Of a stretch of DNA of 64,000 bases, positions 10,656-23,117 are shown piece by piece (within the stretch, counting starts at the first letter, position 1; each line of letters opens with the position of its first letter). A model generated the notes under the pieces. The model worked only from the letters and a program-made list of their open reading frames with translations. It was not told the origin of the DNA and ran no database searches. Both the position numbers and the translations under genes were made by a program. Source of the DNA: Eledone cirrhosa (Eukaryota; Mollusca; Cephalopoda; Octopoda; Eledonidae). The stretch lies in assembly GCA_964016885.1 (NCBI GenBank), contig OZ024741.1:414300081-414364080 (forward strand), in the 5' to 3' direction.

Positions 10656-11320
10656 GGAGTTGATATGTATTGAGATTAAAAGTTTGAAGATAGAGAGAAA
10701 AAATAATAATTGCGGATGAATATTCTAACGTCAAAAAGGTGTATGTTTATAAGTATTATGGCAATTTCAAAATTAACGAAGAGAAAAAAAATTATTAAGG
10801 TTTGTGTGTTGAAGTTAAAGTTTGTATATTGAAGGAATTGATAATATGTGTGAAGAAAGAGTTAATATGTATTAAGATTATTAAGGTTTGTGTATTAGAT
10901 GATTTGAGAAAAATAATGTGAAGTTAAGGTTTTTATATTGAAGGAATTGATAATTTGTGCGAAGAAAGAGTTAATATGTATTAAGAATGAGTTAGTTGAT
11001 GGGAAGAAAAAAATATATTATTAAGGATGAATATTCTAGCGTCAAAAGAAGGAGAGGGAGTTAATGTATTGAGATTAAAAAGTTTGATGATGGAGAGAAA
11101 AAATAATAATAATTGCGGATGAATATTCTAACGTCAAAAAAACAAATGTATATGTTATGAAGGATTTTACAAGGTGAAGATAGAATGAGGGTAATGAGTA
11201 AACAAGTATTATAGAGTGTATAATGCCCTTTGAAGTAAGGTAGGAAGATGGGTATATTTTAAAGAGGTGTAAGTATATGTGCCTTTGAGAAAAGATTCTA
11301 AATTGATAAAGAATTGAATA
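10656..11320 (-). other. PLE B 3' region with short diverged repeats
   Basis: AT-rich sequence with recurring blocks such as GATGAATATTCTA, GCGTCAAAA and GAAGGAATTGATAAT, seen two or three times each. No coding sequence is seen. Confidence 0.5.
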
Positions 11321-12419
11321 TTAGCTGTATACTTTGTGAAAAGTCCTATGGAATTTATGCAGGCAGATAGAAAACAAATCTGTACGTCTATTTATTATAG
11401 AATCTAGATTAGAGATAATGGTAAATTTTTCATTTAGGCAGAGATTACAGATTTTAGATAGAGAGCTGTTCAAGTATGAGGACGCAGAAGAAACCTTCTT
11501 CCAAAAGATGGTATATTTAATGTTTTTGTCTTTCAAGGACCATATGAGTTCTGAGAGAGCCGTGTTGGTTCTTTTAAGTTTGTATTTAAAAGATGAATGA
11601 TGATTATAGAGACGAGCTTTAAAAGAGGTGGAAGTGGAGCCAAAATAGGTGAAGGAATTGGTGCTAGTTATAACTTTACATTCATAAATTAAGTTTTTAT
11701 CAAGACAATGGTTGTTGAGAGGACATTTATTTTTAATGCAGCAGTTGCAATTAGAGAGATTATTAATGAGTGACCTAGTGTTATCTATAGAAGGAATTGG
11801 ATTGGAGAAGTTGTTTGCGATAGGAATAATAGGAATAATAGTTTCTTGATTTAGAGTTGGATTATGAACATTTAGCGAAGTTGTGTTTGACGTTGTATTT
11901 GGGTTTACAGAAGTTAGCCTAGGGTTTACAATGACGTCGGGAGTACTATTACTGTTATTATGAAATTCAATGTTGGAAGGAAGAGATTTAGTATTTAGTA
12001 TTTTATTGTTGTGTTTAGAGATAATGTTGGAAATATTGGAGGATGTAGAATAAGAAAATTTGATGGTGTGTTTGTTAAATATTTTACTATAGATATGTGA
12101 GGGAGGGAAGCATTTATTTAAGGCACTAAAAAATAATTTAGGAATATTGTTATTAATAGAGATGGAGAAAGGAGCATTATACCAGATTATGTTTTTGTAT
12201 CTAGGTCTTTTATTAAAATTATTGGAATGGTCATGATTAATTATTCTACTGTAAGTTTTTCTAGAATTTGTTTCTTTACTATATTTGATTTTATCTGGAT
12301 AACCGGCTTTAGAAAGTGCGTTATTATAGTAATTGGCGTTAGCATCAAAGATGTTTTTATTAGAAGATATGTTAGATATTCTATTTCCAATATTATTAAC
12401 TATAGTGACCGAATTAGCA
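11321..12419 (-). pseudogene. PLE B: RT C-terminal part, linker and GIY-YIG endonuclease
   Basis: Minus-strand translation from about 12414 is open down to the stop near 11321. It starts in the RT tail (SVTIVNN, RISNISSN, NANYYNNALSKAGYPDK), which aligns with the same part of PLE A. A linker with FFSALNKCFPPS and FSYSTSSN follows, then the Cys cluster (CNCCIKNKCPLNNHC), then the nuclease with LIYECKV and YFGSTSTSFKARL, and the end CNLCLNEK and INRRTDL. The usual GIY-YIG Tyr is Phe in YFGST. The segment is joined to its upstream half across a LINE insertion. A simple start-codon search finds only the last 72 codons, so most of this domain is easily missed. Confidence 0.85.
12415..12419. repeat. 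Left target-site duplication of the LINE (TAGCA)
   Basis: TAGCA here is repeated at 13278-13282 on the other side of the LINE. Counting only one copy keeps PLE B in a single open frame across the junction, which independently supports the boundaries. Confidence 0.7.
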
Positions 12420-13277
12420 ACGGAGGTGGGTGCTCAGAAAGTACAATAACTAGGGTAAGAACGGGATGGAAGAAGTTTAGGGAACTACTACCACTGCTAG
12501 CTGCAAAAGGCTTCTCCCTCAAAATGAAAGGCAGACTGTATGATGCGTGTATCCGAACAGCGATGTTGCATGGTAGTGAGACCTGGGCGCTGAAGGTGGA
12601 AGACTTACGTAGATTAGAGAGAAACGAAGCCTGCATGCTCCGATGGATGTGTAACAGTAATATACGTGAACGACAAAGCATAAAGGAATTGAGAGAGAGA
12701 CTGAGCATAAGAGGAATCAAATGCTGCGTGCAGGAGAGGCGGTTACGCTGGTATGGACATGTGATGCGTATGAAGGATGACAGCTGCATAAAAAGGTGCA
12801 GAGCACTAGAAGTTGATGGCAACCGCGGAGTGGGGAGACCCAAGATGACTTGGGATGAGGTGATAAAAGCCGACCTTACCCAACTACACCTCTCAAAGTC
12901 AATGACACACGACCGTGACTTCTGGCGTCACGCAGTAATACAGGGTACCCGACCTCCCATGGGTACATGCTGAAGCATATAAACAATATGCCCCCCCCCC
13001 CCCCACCGCAAGGTGGCCGTGGAGGTGCCACGGCAAAAAAGCACCCAGCCCACACTGTAAAGTGGACGTGTAGGCGCCACGAAAAAGCACCCAGCACTCA
13101 CTGTAAATGAGGTTGGTGTTAGGAAGGGCATCCAGCTGTAGAAATCAAGCCAGATCAGTTCCTGTATGAGCAAGGCATGGTCAGCCGACCAGACACTGCC
13201 CACAACAGGACAACCCGTCTAACCCATGCTAGCGTGGAAGAACGGACGTAAAACGGTGATGATGATGATGATGATGA
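12420..13277 (+). mobile_element. 5'-truncated non-LTR retrotransposon (LINE), 858 bp
   Basis: An open frame of about 185 codons (about 12420-12973) encodes the C-terminal end of a LINE reverse-transcriptase protein: GRLYDACIRTAMLHGSETWAL, RLERNEACMLRWMC, RLRWYGHVMRM, GVGRPKMTWDEVI. A 3' untranslated region follows with a C run, AAGCACCCAG, GTTGGTGTTAGGAAGGGCAT and ACCCATGCTAGCGTGGAAG, and it ends in GAT repeats. The frame track upstream (12227-12419) is PLE B DNA read backwards, not part of the LINE. Its clade (perhaps RTE-like) cannot be fixed from this fragment. Confidence 0.85.
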
Positions 13278-13500
13278 TAGCATTCTTGATATTGGTAGGA
13301 TGGTTAGATTTAAAGTTAACATAATTAAGGTTCTCATTGTTTTTATGGTAAGGGTAATATAGGCCAGTGTCAAGATTAAGAGATACATCCAAGAAATTAG
13401 CTAGTTTGATACTATTATCAAATTCAATTTTTAGGTTATGTTGGTTAAAGAGATTACGTATATTGTTCTTAATAATATTAACCTTAATATGTAAAATCTA
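13278..13500 (-). pseudogene. PLE B: RT middle segment upstream of the LINE
   Basis: Minus-strand translation from about 13480 gives NIIKNNIRNLFNQHNLKI, LANFLDVSLNLDTGLYYPYH and NYVNFKSNHPTNIKNA. It aligns residue by residue with PLE A around NFLDATL, APYHKPN and SSNHPGSVLKA. It continues in frame into the 12414-11321 segment once the LINE and one TAGCA copy are skipped. Homology to PLE A fades near 13490. Confidence 0.85.
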
Positions 13501-13540
13501 TGTTCTTAGTTAGCTTACCTATGATCCCACTACATCTTTT

Positions 13541-14531
<991 letters not shown>

Positions 14532-16770
14532 TTAACATTTCAAATACAAACCTCTCAGCCCAACAAGTAAAAATTCTCTCCAAAGGTCTGAAATTCACAC
14601 CAACACCACAATATCCTAACCCCAATGAGATAAATGACGATATCTCACACTTCTGTAGAAAATTACGTCTCACAGAGGAATTCTTTGACAAGGAGAATAA
14701 CGACGAATCAATTGTACGGAATAAAAGCAGCTACAACCCAACAAAAGGTAGAAACAGAGTTCTGGACAAATTTTGTGACCACATAGCTACCTTCCCATAC
14801 CATGAACTACCGCAACCTAAACCCAAACCCAACACAAGTCGAAGGGAATGGGAGATTATCCATGAACTAAAAAACAATACGGACATTGTAATTAAGGAAG
14901 CGGACAAAGGAAGTACTGTTGTCATTATGGAGGCTGAAAAATATAAAAATTCTATGTTCTCTCTCTTACAAAATACTAATTACTATGAAAGAGTAAAAAA
15001 CTACCAGCAATCAAAAATAATGACCAAATTAAACACACTGATTTATCGATACCAGGAAGACCTAACTAAAAAGGAACGCGATTATTTAACAAATTTTGAA
15101 TACAAAACCAGCAACCTTTACGGACTTCCGAAGATCCACAAATGTAAAATAATCAACGATGCCTGTAAACAATCCACCTCAGCCTGCGTGAACACACAAT
15201 ACCCCACAGACCTTAAATTAAGACCAATTGTAGCGGGCCCACAATGTGAAACACACAGATTGAGCAACTTTATAGACATACACTACTGAAACCAATACTG
15301 AAACACATACCAAGCCTTGTAAGAGACGATCTGGACCTCTTAAACCACCTCCCCAAACATGTCAATAACGACACTATTATTGTGTCTTTCGATGTAGTGA
15401 ATCTCTACACAACGATCCCACACCAATACGGACTAGAAGCAATAGGATTCTAGCTAGAGAAATATCCCAATGAGATACCTGACAGAATAGAAAAAAGCTT
15501 CATCACCGAGGGATTAAAATTCATCCTACAGAACAACTTTTTTGATTTCGATGGCAATACTTACAAGCAAATATCGGGGACTGCGATGGGCACAAAAGCC
15601 GCTCCAACTTATGCCAACTTAGTCATGGCATACTTAGAAGTCCAGATATATGAACAGTCCAAATCAAAATACGGATTGAACTTCCACAAATATTTATCAG
15701 AGAATTGGAAACGCTACTTGGATGATTGCCTCATTCTTTGGTCCCACACACTCGACCAACTGAAGGATTTCAAAAACTTAATAAACGGCATCAATAACCA
15801 CATCCAATTCACAATGGAATACAGCCAAGATCAACTCCCATTTCTGGACATCTTAATCACAAAAAAAGACACAAATATCGAAACTGACATACACTACAAA
15901 CCAACAGATTCCAAACAATATCTGCTATTCACCTCCAACCATCCAAAGCACACGAAGACGAACATTCCTTTTAACCTAGCAAGAAGAATTTGCACAATTG
16001 TCTCCAATTATGAAACGCGAAATAAAAGACTTCAAGAATTAAAGGAAATTCTACTTGAGAGAGAGTACCCACTATTACTAATAAATAATGGAATAGAAAG
16101 GGCTAAAGCAATAGGCATTGATGAATTACGGAAACAGAAACAAATTCAAGGTACGTCCAATATTCTATCATATATCTCAACACACAACCCAAGAAATGCG
16201 GAAGCTTACAACACTATTCACAATAACATCCCACTACTAAAACAAAACCCAAGAATGAAAAAAGCCCTTGAAACACACAAAATAATCAAAAGCAAAAGAC
16301 AACCAAAATCACTGAAAACATTACTCACCAATGCCAAATTACCTACCACAAACCCACAACCAAGTATCAAAAAATGTGGTCGCTCTAATTGTGGAACCTG
16401 CACTCACCTCATTGAAGGCAACACGTATACATTTAAATCAGGACAAAATTTTACTGTAAAAAATCACTTCACTTGCTCATCAAAAAATCTAATTTATGCC
16501 ATTAAATGTAAAGGATGCAATGAAGATTATATAGGACAAACTAAACTCACACTCAGAAACAGAATGACAGTTCATCGCCAACAATTACGAGATCCAACCA
16601 CGAGACAGATACCACTAAGTGCACATCTAGACATTTGCGCAAGTAATAAGACACCCAAATTCCAAGTTTTCCCATTTTACCTTTGCGCTAACAATACAAC
16701 AGAACAAATGCGAATAAATAAGGAAAATATGTTTATTCAAAAATATAGACCAACATTAAATAAGGTTTAA

Positions 16771-17262
16771 TATACATTATGTCAACACCACAATATGACA
16801 TACACACACACACACATAACACCTTCTACTTTAGAAAATAAAAACCCGAACTAAATAAACCTTAACATACGTTTGCACTGGCAATACAACAGCAAACACG
16901 AAAAAGTCAGGAAAATATGTTCATTCAAAAATATTCCTACTAAAGGAATCACTTTCCTACACACACACATACACACACACACACAATATATATATATATA
17001 TATATATTCTCTTCATCTTAACATGCTAACCATACTCCCACACACATAACACCCATACACACACATAACAACCCCCACACCTACAACTCCCTCCCCATTT
17101 CTACTAATAGAACCACTTTCCTACACACATATATATATACACACACACAAAATATATATTCTCTCCATCTTAACATACTCGCACACACATAACACCCATA
17201 TACACACACACACAACTCCCTCCCCCATCTCTACTAATAGAATCATCTTCCAATACACACAT

Positions 17263-17293
<31 letters not shown>

Positions 17294-17796
17294 AGCACAC
17301 AAATAAACACATATCTTCAGTCTCAATAGAAAATCTGAACTCTGACAGCTGGCCATATTCACTGAACCAGAACATTTCTCCCAATCCCTTTTCCCTTGAC
17401 CACTATCTCTCCATTGTCATAACATTCACTATAAAGACTACAGAATAGTTTTCCAAATAAGGGTGCAAAAATGTAATGAAAACTTGTTCATGTGACAGCC
17501 AAATTTCATTTATAACCAACCCAAAAAAAGCCTTCGTGAGCCTCCTTGTTTCAAGTAAAAAGAAATTCAAACACTCATATATGAAAAAACAACCTGTGAC
17601 AACCCCCCCCCCCCTCTCTTATTTGAAGAACTATTGTAACGCGAACTGGCGCGAAATTTATTATAATTATTGACAAACCAATCAAATTACTTCTCGAAAA
17701 ACCTGGCTTTCGAGCCACTTTTTCCATATAAAACAAGTAACATTTAGAGACCAACCAGATATGAGAAATGACACAGACCCTCCATCTCAACTCACC
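16771..17796 (+). other. PLE C 3' region with CA microsatellites
   Basis: It contains ACACAC runs at about 16801-16816, 16961-16984, 17138-17150 and 17255-17295, with an approximate duplication. ACTAAAGGAATCAC at about 16938 and ACTAATAGAACCAC or ATCATC at 17101 and 17233 each precede TTTCCTACACACA-like or CTTCCAATACACA runs. No coding sequence is seen. Confidence 0.55.
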
Positions 17797-17823
17797 TTTT
17801 GAAAAGCAGAAGAACTGCGAAAC
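17797..17823 (+). ncRNA. Hammerhead-like remnant of PLE C
   Basis: It reads TTTTGAAAA, stem II GCAG/CTGC with loop AAGAA, then GAAAC. The CTGANGA box is poorly preserved, so this is a weak call made mainly because of position: same strand as PLE C, downstream of its endonuclease, and 18 bp before a TA run. Outer CCTTT/AAAGG arms also pair. Confidence 0.35.
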
Positions 17824-17850
17824 CGGTAAAGGAACCAAATAAATATATAT

Positions 17851-18186
17851 ATTTTAAAAAAAAATAAGACTTCAGTTGCATTTTCGATTTCATCTCTTTT
17901 TCTTTATATATATATATATATATATTAGTTTTGCGAGGTTTTTTATATGAAATCGTGTGTCGAAACAAATATTGTTATACTTGGGGAGGGTCATATTTGT
18001 GTAATATTGCCAGAATTAATAACAGAACACACTCACTGTTTGGTTGGTTTTCGCTTCTCGCTTCTGTGTCTTTTATATCGGTAATCTAACTTACTCGGTC
18101 CTCAATGTTGCCATTGACTGACCGACGGTCAAAAATAATACAGATACAATATAGACACAAACACATATATATAGTTTATCATAAAT
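17851..18186. other. Non-coding DNA between PLE C and PLE D ends
   Basis: AT-rich sequence with a TA run at about 17907-17926. It probably includes the extreme 3' end of PLE D, which is on the minus strand. No gene is seen. Confidence 0.5.
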
Positions 18187-18215
18187 CTTTCGTTGCACAT
18201 CTGCAACATCGTCAG
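18187..18215 (-). ncRNA. Hammerhead-ribozyme-like motif of PLE D
   Basis: On the minus strand: CTGACGA, a T, a perfect 5-bp stem II GTTGC/GCAAC with loop AGATGT, then GAAAG. It lies about 240 bp beyond the PLE D endonuclease on the same strand and just before a short TA run (18165-18174). Confidence 0.55.
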
Positions 18216-18905
18216 TGGTGCTATCTTTTCCTCCTGTTGTATTGTATGTCTACGCCATTTTTATTCAGTCTGTCTATATATTTATTTATTTATTTGCTTG
18301 TTTGTTTATTTTATTTTGTCATCTTTGCGCATGCGTTTGCGTGTGTGTATAGTGTTTTGTTTGCTGTGTGATGGGTGACTAGTGTGTGTTTATGTGCTTC
18401 TTGTTATTGTGCTTGTGTATGTATTTATTTATTTATTTTATTTTATTTACTTATTTATACTTCTCTTAGGCCAGTGTTGTTTGTTTGGGTGTTGTTGTTA
18501 TTCCATTCATTCTTTCTGTTTAGTCTTGGTCTTCTAATTTCTATTTCACTGGCCTCTCTGATTTGCCTATCTGCTGGGTCATTTCTACGTTTAGATATTA
18601 TTCTAATTTCTATGTTCTCTATGTTACCGTCATGTTGTTGTCTAACATGTTCGTATAGTACTGACCCGTTTTTTCGTCCTTTTAGTTCCCCCCAGTGTTG
18701 GTCTATCCTTTCACCTATGCTACGAGCTGTCTCACCTATGTATGTTGTTGTCATGTTTCTGCAAGTACCCTCTGTACATCTTATGCTATAGACTACGTTT
18801 CTAGTTTTACAGTTTATCCGGGGGTTTACCTTACATATGATACATTTCCTATTGGTGCAGTGGGTTTTCTTAAAAGAGTAGGTTTTGCTGATCAGGGTCT
18901 CGAGA
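18216..18905 (-). pseudogene. Penelope-like retroelement D: GIY-YIG endonuclease end only
   Basis: Minus-strand translation from about 18900 gives SKTYSFKKTHCTNRKC, then CIICKVNPRINCK. The nuclease follows with NVVYSIRC and TTTYIGETARSIGERIDQH, an EHVRQQH segment and IREASEIEI with the Glu-rich end. The stop is near 18455. A methionine at 18754 lies inside the domain and is not the true start. Only the last 150 or so residues remain; RT is absent upstream of about 18905. The sequence differs clearly from the endonucleases of A, B and C, so it is another PLE lineage. About 240 bp of 3' sequence follows to the hammerhead-like motif. Confidence 0.8.
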
Positions 18906-20215
18906 TACTAAGAGGTGGAAGCGGCCTGATAAACCTCAGAACTGACTTCTTCGGGACATGCAGACACCTTAGAGCCGGGACCTTTCTCAAGATATATGGA
19001 CAGTAGCAACACAAGAAGATGTGAACTCCCCTCAAGCTATAGGGACTTCTACAGAACATGAAAACACCTCTCGGCCAGACCTCCCTCAAGCTATATGGGC
19101 AGTAACAACACCCTAGGTTGTGAACTCCCCTCAAGCCATAGGGAACAACCCAGGCTGAGCAGACACCATGATAGCCTAGAGATAGAATCGGACACAGCCA
19201 TTATAATTTGGCCAACATCTATATAACACAAACACTTTTTAATTTACTAGATTTCTGATTTTCAAGTTCCAATTTTAAATCTTGATTTCTCTTTATTAAT
19301 TTGTTATTTGTTTTCTGCCCTCTTCACTGTATCACCTTATATTTATTTTTAAGTTGAGATTGATTATAACACAAACACATTTAGTTTTATTATCTCATCT
19401 TAACATCTTGTCTCATACCAATCTATCCAACATATTCTGACCTGGAGATTGGTTATAGCACACACACACACACACTTTATCCTACATTATTTCTCACTTC
19501 TCCATATTCATTTTCATTACTTTTTCACCAATTTTTCATTTATTCTTTATTCTTTATTCTCTATTTATTTATTTTCAAATTATACAAATTATATTAATTA
19601 TTTTATTATATTATTTATTTATTTTCTGTTTTCTTCATTTATTGCCATATAATTCTTCATATACATGGAAGAACCCCCCCCCCCCCACCACCACCACTAT
19701 GATGGTGGCAGGAGGGATGAAGAAAAAACACACACTGGATACTTCTAAATTGTTAGCAGCAGCAAGATATAAGCTGACCACAACACCAACAACACTACCA
19801 AAATAATGGTAGAGGTCAAATGTACTGAACAATAGCAAGCAAAAACACTACAGGGAGCCTCACCCCAGAAAGAATTCTATAGAGTTCTGACTGAGGAATG
19901 CTCTCAGAACTGACCAATGGGAAGTTTGACACTTTTTTTGTTATTTTGTTCCTTTAACACCTTGTCCCTTCTACCATTTTATCAATTTTTTAAGCTAACT
20001 CCAACAATAACAACACTTAGAATGAGGAATGTTCTAATAACTGACCAATGAGAGGAGAAGAGGACCTTTGATACTGAAATTCGTTTGTTTGAATTCATAT
20101 GACTCCAGTTCCTCAGTGAAATAACCCAACAAGGAACTGAGCATATCAGAGTATTGACAATATTATACACCTCAACAACATATGTACTTGTCTATACCAT
20201 ACTAATTCAAACTGC
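18906..20215. other. Non-coding intronic DNA with a two-copy 100-bp tandem repeat
   Basis: Around 18982-19150 a unit of about 100 bp is repeated twice, with landmarks CTCAAGATATATGGACAGTA and CTCAAGCTATATGGGCAGTA and then GTGAACTCCCCTCAAGC in each. The rest is AT-rich with a CA run (19460), a C run (19673) and a duplicated ACTGACCAATG block (about 19910 and 20041). No gene is seen. The part from about 19860 may belong to the PLE-like end marked by the motif at 20216. Confidence 0.5.
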
Positions 20216-20253
20216 CTGAAGAGGTCACAGCCAAAGATGGCTGTCACTGAAAT
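20216..20253 (+). ncRNA. Hammerhead-ribozyme-like motif, + strand
   Basis: CTGAAGA, then stem II centred on ACAGCC/GGCTGT with loop AAAGAT, flanked by GTC and CAC, then GAAAT, running straight into a TATATATAG tract. No coding sequence is attached; it is probably a solo PLE end. Confidence 0.5.
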
Positions 20254-20554
20254 ATATATAGCAGTAATAAACGAAGCTAAATTTTAATCATTTGACTTTT
20301 ATTTAACTTTATTTTACACTACTCCGGAGTAACCAAACCAACCTGCGCACTTCGAGTGCTCCCGCCTGCATACTGAGGTGTTGGTATACAACCAACATAA
20401 ACTCAAAATGTATATATATATATATATATTAATAAGAGGAATTCCAACTTTGTCTGATTTACTCGTTTTATTTACAATCCTTTAAAATATATAATGGTAT
20501 TATAATGAAATAGTATGATAGAATATTAAATTCTAAGTGTTAATGGAACAAGTA

Positions 20555-20578
20555 CTTTCATGCTTTCGCAATCTTCAG
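20555..20578 (-). ncRNA. Hammerhead-like core in the left arm
   Basis: On the minus strand: CTGAAGA, a short stem TGC/GCA closed by a GAAA tetraloop, then GAAAG. Stem II is only three pairs plus a T-T mismatch, so it is a minimal or decayed form. Confidence 0.4.
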
Positions 20579-20662
20579 GTTCATAATATGTAGTGACAGT
20601 CGAGTTTGCAATTTTCAACCAGTTGAAAATTGCAAACTCGACTGTCACTACATATTATGAAC

Positions 20663-20686
20663 CTGAAGATTGCGAAAGCATGAAAG
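20663..20686 (+). ncRNA. Hammerhead-like core in the right arm
   Basis: The reverse-complement copy of the left-arm motif: CTGAAGA at 20663-20669 and GAAAG at 20682-20686, with the same short stem II. Confidence 0.4.
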
Positions 20687-20815
20687 TACTTGTTCAATTA
20701 ACACTTAGAATTTAATATTCTATCATACTATTTCATTATAATACCATTATATATTTTAAAGGATTGTAAATAAAACGAGTAAATCAGACAAAGTTGGAAT
20801 TCCTCTTATTAATAT

Positions 20816-20864
20816 AATCTTCTATACACAATCATACACACCCGTGTATATTTACCTATCTATA

Positions 20865-20936
<72 letters not shown>

Positions 20937-21121
20937 CATAAGTGTTGAGAGGTCATCAGGAAAGCATCCTGTGTCTCTACATAGTTGGTCGATGTAAGTT
21001 AAATCCGGTCGGCCAGCCCTCCTCTGACATATATAAATATGTGTATTTTGTATATCTACCGATATACGGTATGTTTATGAATAAACATTTGAAAACTTTC
21101 AGCTATGAATTTTGGAAACTG
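20816..21121. other. TA repeat and unassigned intronic DNA
   Basis: A TA/CA microsatellite occupies about 20866-20940. The rest, including AGGTCATCAGGAAAGCATCC near 20950, shows no gene or named element that I can support. Confidence 0.5.
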
Positions 21122-21275
21122 ATGACATAGCGCTATCTAGCAGATTCCAGCAGAATCAAGGGCAGGTAACTGATGTAGTGCCATCTAGCAGATTCCAGCA
21201 GAAGCAAGGGCGGGTAACTGATGATGTAGCGCCATCTAGCAGAATCCAGCAGAAGCAAGGGCGGGTAACTGATGA
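21122..21275. repeat. Three-copy tandem repeat, about 50-bp unit
   Basis: Units carry GCCATCTAGCAGATTCCAGC and AAGCAAGGGCGGGTAACTGA with minor differences, at about 21122, 21174 and 21225. Confidence 0.8.
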
Positions 21276-21488
21276 TCATCATTGTTTCTGACTCTGGTCA
21301 TTATCAAGACAGTGCTCCCTTACCCTGCCCTCTGCTGGAACTCAATATAGGAGAAAACATAGTTTTGACACCTATGTACATGGGCTGATTAGCCTCATTT
21401 GCATATAGAGCTGTCGGCCAGCTTAGCCGGAAAATATATATGAGATTCAATTCCTAATAGTGACCAATGGCAACTTCTTTTTCAGTCT
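21276..21488. other. Unassigned intronic DNA
   Basis: About 210 bp between the tandem repeat and the piggyBac end. I see no gene or known element. Confidence 0.4.
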
Positions 21489-21743
21489 TTAACCCTTTAG
21501 TGTTCAAATCGCCCGAAATTATTTCCCCTTCATTTGTTCAAACCACCCAAAATCGCCCGAAAACACCCACACTAAAAAATCGTTCTAAAAATAAACAAAC
21601 CATCATCAAAATCTTGTCAATTTGAGACTGCTGCGAGATTAGGCCCTTACCGCAAAAATTAACACTTAATATAATGGAAAAACTTAAAACAACAAGTGTT
21701 TTTTTAACTTTGAAAGTGCAAAAAATTTTTTTTTTGTATCAAC

Positions 21744-22266
21744 ATGGCTTATGAAATTAGCGATACCGACTTTGAAGGTTTTACACATGACGACATTCAG
21801 AATAAACAAGAAACAAACGATAATATTAGTGATTTATCTTCAAATGAATCTGATGTTTATATTTCTGAAATTTCGTCCGACGATGATTGTTGTTTTGAAA
21901 GTGAAAACGAAGGAGGTCTCCAGGGCGCCATTGAAAATATTACAGCAACGTGGTTGAAAAATACCACACCAATATATGTTCCCGAATTTATTCAAAATAC
22001 TGGTCCACAACACACATTAGCTCCCGATGCTAAAGCACTGGATTATTGCTTTTTGCTTTTACCACAAACTTTCTTCGAAGTTGTGGCAGAAGAGATTAAT
22101 CAATATGCCCAACAACAGATTTCAAATCAAGGAAAACCCGATCTGTTTGGCGACCGACTGATGCTGCGGAAATGCAAGCATTTTTTACCGTAAATATTAT
22201 GTTCGGTATAAAACAATTTCCAAGACTGTGGAATTACTGGAACACTGATATAAGGTTTAGTGATTC
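21744..22266 (+). pseudogene. piggyBac transposase, N-terminal fragment
   Basis: ATG at 21744 starts an acidic N terminus (SDTDFEGFTHDD, SSNESDVYISE) typical of piggyBac transposases. Then come the conserved PEFIQNTGPQHTL and an EEINQYAQQQ helix. The frame ends at 22193 through a one-base shift near 22150. The family pattern continues in the next frame as AAEMQAFFTVNIMFGIKQFP and WNYWNTDIRF until the LINE starts near 22267. The catalytic Asp triad and the C-terminal Cys-rich domain are absent. The protein would excise and insert the element at TTAA sites. Confidence 0.82.
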
Positions 22267-23117
22267 AGGCAGATTGTATGATGCTTGTATACGAACAGCA
22301 ATGCTACATGGTAGTGAGACATGGGCATTGCGTGCAGAGGACCTGCATAGACTGGAAAGGAACGAAGCATGCATGATCTGTTGGATGTGAAATAGTAATA
22401 TATGTGAACGGCAAAGCATAAATGAACTAAGTGAGAAATTAGGAATAAGAGGGATCAGATGCTGTTTACTCGAGATAAGACTACGTTGGTATGGTCACGT
22501 GATGCGCATGAAAGACGACAGCTGTATAAAAAAGTGCAGGGCGATCAAAATTGATGGAAGTTACGGAGTAGGTAGACCCAGAAAAACCTGGGACGATCTG
22601 ATAAATTCCAACCTTACACACTTGCACCTCTCTAAGACAATGTCACTGGACCGAGATATTTGGCACTACGCAGTAATACAGAAGACCCGCCTTGCCTATG
22701 TACAAAGCGAAACCTACAGTCAGTAGGCACCTCTTAACCAAATATACACCCCAATCCACTACCCCTACCCTATCCTCCCACTCCCACCAACACCACCCCC
22801 TCTCTGTAAAGTTGGTACCACAACATCCAGTCCAAATAAATGAGATAATGAGATCGAGATCGTGTAGGTGTCACGACAAAGAAACACACAGTCCACACTG
22901 TAATGTGGCCTTGTAGGTAACACGGTAAAAAGTTCCCAGTTCCACACTGTAAATGTGGTTGGTGTTAGGAAGGGCATCCAGCCATAGAAAACCTGACAGA
23001 TAGTCCTATGAGTGAAACACGGTCACCCGACCAACCTTGCCTCAAGTGGGACAACTTGCGTCTAACCCATGCTAGTGTGGAAAGTGGACGTTAAACGAGG
23101 ATGATGATGATGATGAT
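22267..23117 (+). mobile_element. 5'-truncated LINE, second copy, inside piggyBac
   Basis: It encodes the same LINE C-terminal region as the copy at 12420 (GRLYDACIRTAMLHGSETWAL, RLERNEACM, LRWYGHVMRMKDDSC, GVGRPRKTWDDLI) with an internal TGA near 22388 and frame disruption. The 3' end (GTTGGTGTTAGGAAGGGCAT, ACCCATGCTAGTGTGGAA) finishes in GAT repeats at 23117. It starts about 110 bp further into the family than the 12420 copy. No clear target duplication was found. An open frame at 22172-22390 is a chance fusion of transposase and LINE. Confidence 0.8.

Larger units (their letters stand above)
10032..13540 (-). mobile_element. Penelope-like retroelement B, 5'-truncated, split by a LINE
   Basis: A second element of the same family as PLE A, on the opposite strand. 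It runs from partial RT (13.5-13.28 kb), across an inserted LINE, to the rest of RT, linker and GIY-YIG endonuclease (12.42-11.32 kb). A 1.2-kb 3' region with tandem duplications follows, then a hammerhead-like motif at 10123-10076, ending at TA repeats. The N-terminal two-thirds of RT, including the catalytic box, is missing at the TA microsatellite near 13541. Confidence 0.8.
20426..20815. repeat. Near-perfect inverted repeat, 194-bp arms, 2-bp spacer
   Basis: Arms 20426-20619 and 20622-20815 are reverse complements with a single mismatch seen (TAATGG against TAATTG near the middle of the arm) and a CA spacer. Each arm carries a CTGAAGA...GAAAG hammerhead-like core pointing outward, so this looks like two PLE ends joined head to head. 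It borders TA repeats on the left and lies about 50 bp from another TA run on the right. Confidence 0.9.

Noticed and set aside
12227..12973. A single 248-codon protein
   Set aside because: Only the part from about 12420 is LINE coding. The first 64 codons are PLE B DNA read on the wrong strand, as shown by the target duplication at 12415-12419.
22172..22390. A novel fusion gene of transposase and LINE
   Set aside because: It is a by-product of a LINE inserted in a dead piggyBac copy and is stopped by TGA; nothing suggests expression.
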